From positions 248,001 to 312,000 of the forward strand of contig NZ_JAEQMG010000048.1 in assembly GCF_016680995.1 (NCBI RefSeq): a DNA stretch of 64,000 bases, in the 5' to 3' direction. Source of the stretch: Ruminococcus difficilis (GTDB lineage Bacteria > Bacillota_A > Clostridia > Oscillospirales > Acutalibacteraceae). Under the pieces are notes generated by a model. The model searched no databases, was not told the origin of the DNA, and worked only from the letters and a program-made list of their open reading frames with translations. The translations under genes and the position numbers were made by a program. This document shows, one piece after another, positions 60,927-64,000 of the stretch; the stretch's first letter is position 1; every line of letters begins with the position of its first letter.

Positions 60927-61880
60927 TCAGATGACATAGAGCAAAACCATATAGAGGACATACAGCGACAGTGATGCCGCGCCCTGCCATCGGTAAAAGC
61001 GCCGTTTGACCAGGGCGGGGATCAGCATGATGAGGGTGATCAGCAGACAGAAGGGGATATCGATCCACAGCGTGCCGCGGCTCAGGGGCAGTACGCCGCC
61101 CCGCGTCAGCGCGCACAGCGGCAGGATCAGGAGCAGGTCGATGGTATTCGCGCCGAGGATATTGCCGACGGCTAAGGAGCCGCTTTTCTTGACAACGGAG
61201 CTGATCGCGGTGACCAGCTCCGGCAGGGAGGTACCGATCGCCACCATGGTCAGCGATACAATGCGCTCGTCGATATGCAGGATATCGCGGGCGATGACGG
61301 TACCGTTGTCCACCAGCAGCCGTGAGCCGATGATGATCTCACCCGCGCCGATCACGAAGATCAGGAGATGACGGATGAGCGTATTCCTGCTGACGGCGAC
61401 GTCCGACGCGAGATCCGCGCGGCGTTCCGACTTGGCTGAGCGCAGGTTCTCATACACGAAGCAGCCGAACAGGGCGAGCATACTGACACATCCGAACGGC
61501 GTCAGCCAGCCCGATATCCCCGACAGCCACATGGCCAGCACAGCGGCGAGCTGCAGCAGTGCCTTCGGCGTCAGGCGGGCGCGGTCGATGGGCTCGGGGC
61601 GCAGGAGTACGGAAACAGACAGGATCAGCGCGGTGTTAGCCGTGACGGAGCCGACGGCGTTGCCGGTCGCCATGTCGGTCTGTCCCTGCCATGCCGCCAT
61701 CAGCGACACGATGATCTCGGGCAGAGTGGTCGCGAGCGATACGACCGTCGCGCCGATGATGAACGGCGGGATCCGTGAAGCCGACGCCATCCACACCGCC
61801 GCGTCAACAAAGCGGTCTCCTCCACGGATGATGCAGATCAGACCGAGAGAAAAGAGTAAAACAACAATAGCAGAATATAT
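60927..61880 (-). CDS. CaCA-family sodium/calcium exchanger (YrbG-like), start codon missing
   Basis: Nine to ten membrane helices with two alpha repeats: GATVVSLATTLPEIIVSLMA and MVAIGTSLPELVTAISSVVK, each bearing the GTSLPE-type ion site. It exchanges Ca2+ or another divalent cation for Na+. The first helix (SLGLICIIRGGDRFVDAAVW) is encoded upstream of 61796, but no ATG, GTG or TTG is in frame there; an in-frame stop is at 61892-61890. AAGGTGAT sits before an ATA at 61880, so ATA may initiate, or a frameshift removed the start. A heptamer repeat array begins 16 bases upstream. Confidence 0.82.
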   Translation of the reverse strand: MYSAIVVLLFSLGLICIIRGGDRFVDAAVWMASASRIPPFIIGATVVSLATTLPEIIVSLMAAWQGQTDMATGNAVGSVTANTALILSVSVLLRPEPIDRARLTPKALLQLAAVLAMWLSGISGWLTPFGCVSMLALFGCFVYENLRSAKSERRADLASDVAVSRNTLIRHLLIFVIGAGEIIIGSRLLVDNGTVIARDILHIDERIVSLTMVAIGTSLPELVTAISSVVKKSGSLAVGNILGANTIDLLLILPLCALTRGGVLPLSRGTLWIDIPFCLLITLIMLIPALVKRRFYRWQGAASLSLYVLYMVLLYVI

Positions 61881-61895
61881 AGTATCACCTTATTT

Positions 61896-62075
61896 CGGTT
61901 AACGGTTAATGGTTAACAGTTAACGGTGAAGGGAGGGCTCTGCCCTCACCCGATTGATGTGTTGATCAAAAACGTATCATCGTTTCCGGTTGATTTTATT
62001 AAAATGCGGAGCATATCATCGTTTTGACAATAATGATAACTCCTCACTCCTCACTCCTAACTCCTCACTCCTAAC
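61896..62075. repeat. heptamer-bounded repeat element upstream of the exchanger gene
   Basis: Left array CGGTTAA x2, TGGTTAA, CAGTTAA, CGGTGAA (61896-61930), then GGGAGGGCTCTGCCCTCACCC, and a right array TCCTCAC x2, TCCTAAC, TCCTCAC, TCCTAAC (62041-62075). It fills the gap between queH and the exchanger. Confidence 0.7.
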
Positions 62076-62076
62076 T

Positions 62077-62110
62077 AAAAAACCTCTGACATATCTCTAT
62101 GCCAAAGGTT
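62077..62110 (-). terminator. terminator of queH
   Basis: AACCTTTGGCATA pairs (two G-U pairs) with TATGTCAGAGGTT around GAGA, followed by TTTT on the minus strand. Confidence 0.7.
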
Positions 62111-62125
62111 CCTGTTCTATTCTAT

Positions 62126-62764
62126 TCAGTTGACGGCTTTCGATCTGTTCTCCGCCTCTTTTTGGGAGAATACACATCCGCAGTAGTTCTGGCGGTACAG
62201 GTGATATTGCTTGCTCAGCTCGATGGAGCGCTTATAGCCCTCCTTCTTCTTGAAATCGGAGCAAAGGTAGTTCACACCGTATTCCTCCGCGAGCTTCTCC
62301 CCTATTCGGTTGAGCAGCTCGGCGTTCTTGAGCGGGCTGATGGTCAGGGTGGTCGCGAAATAATCGTAGCCGCCTTCGCGGCATAATTCAGCGGTATAGC
62401 GCAGACGCTGATCAAAGCAGATCGCGCATCGCGCGCCGCCCTCACGGTCATCCTCTCTGCCCTTGACCGCCTGCAAAAAGTCCTCGGGGCGGTACTCGAC
62501 CTCGGCAAAGCGGATGTACTCGCTCAGCCCCGCCTCCTCGACATAGCGCCGCAGCTCACTGTAACGGTAATGATACTCGCTCTCTTTGGTAATGTTCGGA
62601 TTGTAGTAGGCGATCGTGATATCGAAATGGCGGTAGAGGTATTCCAGCACGTAGCTCGCGCATACGGCACAGCAAACGTGGAGCAGCAGCGTCGGACGGA
62701 GCCCCTCGCGGGCGTTGCGCTCGATCAGCGCGTCCATTTCCTTTTGATAATTGCGTTTGTTCAT
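62126..62764 (-). CDS. queH: epoxyqueuosine reductase QueH
   Basis: 212 residues. It reduces epoxyqueuosine to queuosine in tRNA. The metal/Cys sites are visible: LLLHVCCAVCASYV near 26-39 and the ARCAICFDQRLR near 110-121, with NYCGCVFS near the C-terminus. This is the QueH type rather than QueG. AAAGGAATCCT precedes the ATG at 62764; the frame further upstream runs through a repeat. Confidence 0.9.
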   Translation of the reverse strand: MNKRNYQKEMDALIERNAREGLRPTLLLHVCCAVCASYVLEYLYRHFDITIAYYNPNITKESEYHYRYSELRRYVEEAGLSEYIRFAEVEYRPEDFLQAVKGREDDREGGARCAICFDQRLRYTAELCREGGYDYFATTLTISPLKNAELLNRIGEKLAEEYGVNYLCSDFKKKEGYKRSIELSKQYHLYRQNYCGCVFSQKEAENRSKAVN

Positions 62765-62775
62765 AGGATTCCTTT

Positions 62776-63005
62776 CGGTTAACGGTGAACGGTGAAGGGA
62801 GGGCTTGAGGAGTTGTCCAAATCTTTGATTTGGTTTACAACTCCCATGCAACAGCGCTCCAAGAGCGAATTTATTCGCGATTGGCTAAGCGCCACTGCCC
62901 GCCCTCACCCATTTATAAAAATGCGGAAACGCTTCATCTCAATGATAATAGGAATCAAAAAATCCGTAAGGATTTTCCCACCACCGTTAACTGTTAACCG
63001 TTAAC
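62776..63005. repeat. heptamer-bounded element with a nested structured repeat
   Basis: Left array CGGTTAA, CGGTGAA x2 (62776-62796) then GGGAGGGCT; right array CGTTAAC, TGTTAAC, CGTTAAC (62985-63005). The GGGAGGGCT/GCCCTCACC stem seen empty at 61931-61950 is split here by an insert of about 90 bases. The right array supplies the last codons of the gph-like gene. Confidence 0.7.
62806..62897. repeat. structured repeat, copy 2
   Basis: TGAGGAGTTGTCCAAATC, GATTTGGTTTACAACTCCC, then CAACAGCGCTCCAAGAGCG and TTGGCTAAGCGCCACTG, matching 8378-8462. Confidence 0.75.
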
Positions 63006-63644
63006 CAACCTATATAATTCTTCTGCGGAATTAACGATGAAATCCGCGCCGGCTTCTCGGAGCTCCTTTGCGCCGCGAAAGCCCCAGCTCACGCCGCAGA
63101 CCTTGACCCCGGCATTATGCGCGAACACGACATCCACGTTGCTGTCGCCGACATAGAGCGTTTCGCTCTTTTGATAACCGTTGCGCTCAATCAGCGCCTC
63201 GAGTGATTCGGGCGAGGGCTTGCGGGGGAATTCATCCCGCTGACCCCACGCGCTGAGGAAGGTATGGCGCGGATACAGCGCCGAGAGGATCTCGGGCACA
63301 AACCGATCGGGCTTGTTAGAGATCACAGCCGTGGCCGTATGATCCGTGTCCAATCTATCAAGTAACGTTTCGATGCCGTCATAGGCGACGGTACAGTCCG
63401 TGCAATGGTCGGCGTAGTAGGTCTGAAAGTCAGCTTTCGCTCTCACCGCGCCCTCGGGGGTATAGGCGTCCGCCATCGTGACGCGGATCAGATTGTCTAT
63501 ACCGTTGCCGACAAAATGACGGTAATCGTCCACGGGATAAGTCGGAAGATGTTGCCGCGCCAGCGCATAGTTCACGGCGTTGGCAAGATCGGCAAGCGTA
63601 TCGGCGAGGGTGCCGTCCAGATCAAATACGACTAACTTAAGCAT
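62994..63644 (-). CDS. HAD-family hydrolase, phosphoglycolate phosphatase-like
   Basis: 216 residues. HAD motif I VVFDLDGTLADTLADL (nucleophile Asp), a helical cap, motif II VISNKPD, and motif IV region ETLYVGDSNVDVVFAHNAGV. It probably dephosphorylates 2-phosphoglycolate or a similar small molecule. Of three adjacent ATGs (63650, 63647, 63644) the last is seven bases from GGAG. It overlaps the preceding gene by 8 bp. The C-terminal LVNG and stop lie in a heptamer repeat array. Confidence 0.85.
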   Translation of the reverse strand: MLKLVVFDLDGTLADTLADLANAVNYALARQHLPTYPVDDYRHFVGNGIDNLIRVTMADAYTPEGAVRAKADFQTYYADHCTDCTVAYDGIETLLDRLDTDHTATAVISNKPDRFVPEILSALYPRHTFLSAWGQRDEFPRKPSPESLEALIERNGYQKSETLYVGDSNVDVVFAHNAGVKVCGVSWGFRGAKELREAGADFIVNSAEELYRLVNG

Positions 63645-64000
63645 CATCATTCTCCTTTGCGGGAGCGTCGGCGCTTTCGCGAGCGGATTCCGGCGCTTCG
63701 GTAGGCTCCAACTCGATTGGTTCCGCAATTTCGTCGGTCGCAGTTTCATCAGAAGAAGGCGTGCGCGCCCCGTAGACCTTACGGCTCATATCCTCCAGCT
63801 CACGCGCGCGGATATCGTGCTTCTGTTCCTCAAGGCTCTGCTCATGCAGGCGCTGTTCAACGTCCTTATTGATCTCGTCGACGTACTTCTTGTTGCGGAC
63901 AAGGGTGTTCAGCTCAAAGATGCTGAACGTCGTGGTCTGTGCCAGCGGAGCCGCGGCTCCTTTTTCTTCTGAGGACGCGTCCTTACTATCATCTCGGGAT
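63637..64000 (-). CDS. C-terminal part of an unknown acidic helical protein (runs off the right edge)
   Basis: An open frame of 120 codons ending at TAA 63639-63637, no start in the window. It contains a conserved-looking helical stretch (TFSIFELNTLVRNKKYVDEI; VEQRLHEQSLEEQKHDIRAR) and then an acidic Glu/Ala/Pro/Ser-rich tail (EAPESARESADAPAKENDDA). The 8-bp overlap with the HAD gene start shows coupling. Product not recognised. Confidence 0.6.
   Translation of the reverse strand, partial: SRDDSKDASSEEKGAAAPLAQTTTFSIFELNTLVRNKKYVDEINKDVEQRLHEQSLEEQKHDIRARELEDMSRKVYGARTPSSDETATDEIAEPIELEPTEAPESARESADAPAKENDDA

Overview
The window looks like a chromosomal segment of a Gram-positive, endospore-lineage gut Clostridium relative, most likely Oscillospirales/Ruminococcaceae (Ruminococcus-like). 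The evidence is spmA/spmB and a GerA/SpoVAF-type germination gene, a pyruvate phosphate dikinase, four secreted proteins ending in type I dockerins, large Thr-Glu-Pro-linked surface proteins with cohesin-like modules, strong AGGAGG ribosome sites, and very many short palindromic repeats between genes. No rRNA, tRNA or CRISPR array was recognised.

Region 1 (1-6010, minus strand): an aromatic amino-acid operon, pheA - aroB - aroC - aroE/aroK fusion - aroQ - aroA (aroA runs off the left edge). It is preceded by a sigma-A-type promoter, a 31-codon Phe/Tyr-rich leader peptide and an intrinsic terminator, which together form a previously unannotated-looking transcription attenuator. Miniature inverted-repeat elements sit in several operon gaps.

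Region 2 (6-14 kb, minus): two paralogous secreted dockerin proteins, an anti-sigma-like membrane protein with its ECF sigma factor, a DUF308/HdeD-type membrane protein and ppdK.

Region 3 (13.9-20.1 kb, plus): glmU (uridylyltransferase part only), prs, pth, mfd, the usual Firmicutes order.

Region 4 (20.5-25.2 kb): a CHAP-domain dockerin protein (minus), a promoter plus long hairpin plus terminator unit that resembles a 6S-like small RNA, and a lipoprotein/membrane protein pair (plus).

Region 5 (25.2-36.3 kb, minus): a compact phage-derived block with both terminase subunits, portal, protease, decoration protein, capsid, connectors and a PBSX-like baseplate. I find no tail sheath, tape measure, lysis, integrase or repressor gene. 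The genes are intact and mostly overlap, which suggests a domesticated or streamlined particle.

Region 6 (36.5-43.7 kb): a 1941-residue dockerin-bearing surface protein followed by a repeat-rich gap with an exact 98-bp duplication.

Region 7 (43.7-49.9 kb): a germination gene with a damaged start, spmA/spmB, an AbrB-like regulator, dCMP deaminase, a glycosyltransferase and a flippase-like membrane protein.

Region 8 (50.7-59.5 kb, minus): four secreted membrane-anchored proteins, two with cohesin-like modules, one of 1801 residues. With the dockerin proteins they suggest an extracellular cohesin/dockerin-type assembly; that link is inference.

Region 9 (59.9-64 kb, minus): acyltransferase-fold protein, CaCA exchanger (start codon missing), queH, a phosphoglycolate-phosphatase-like HAD enzyme, and the 3' end of an unknown gene.
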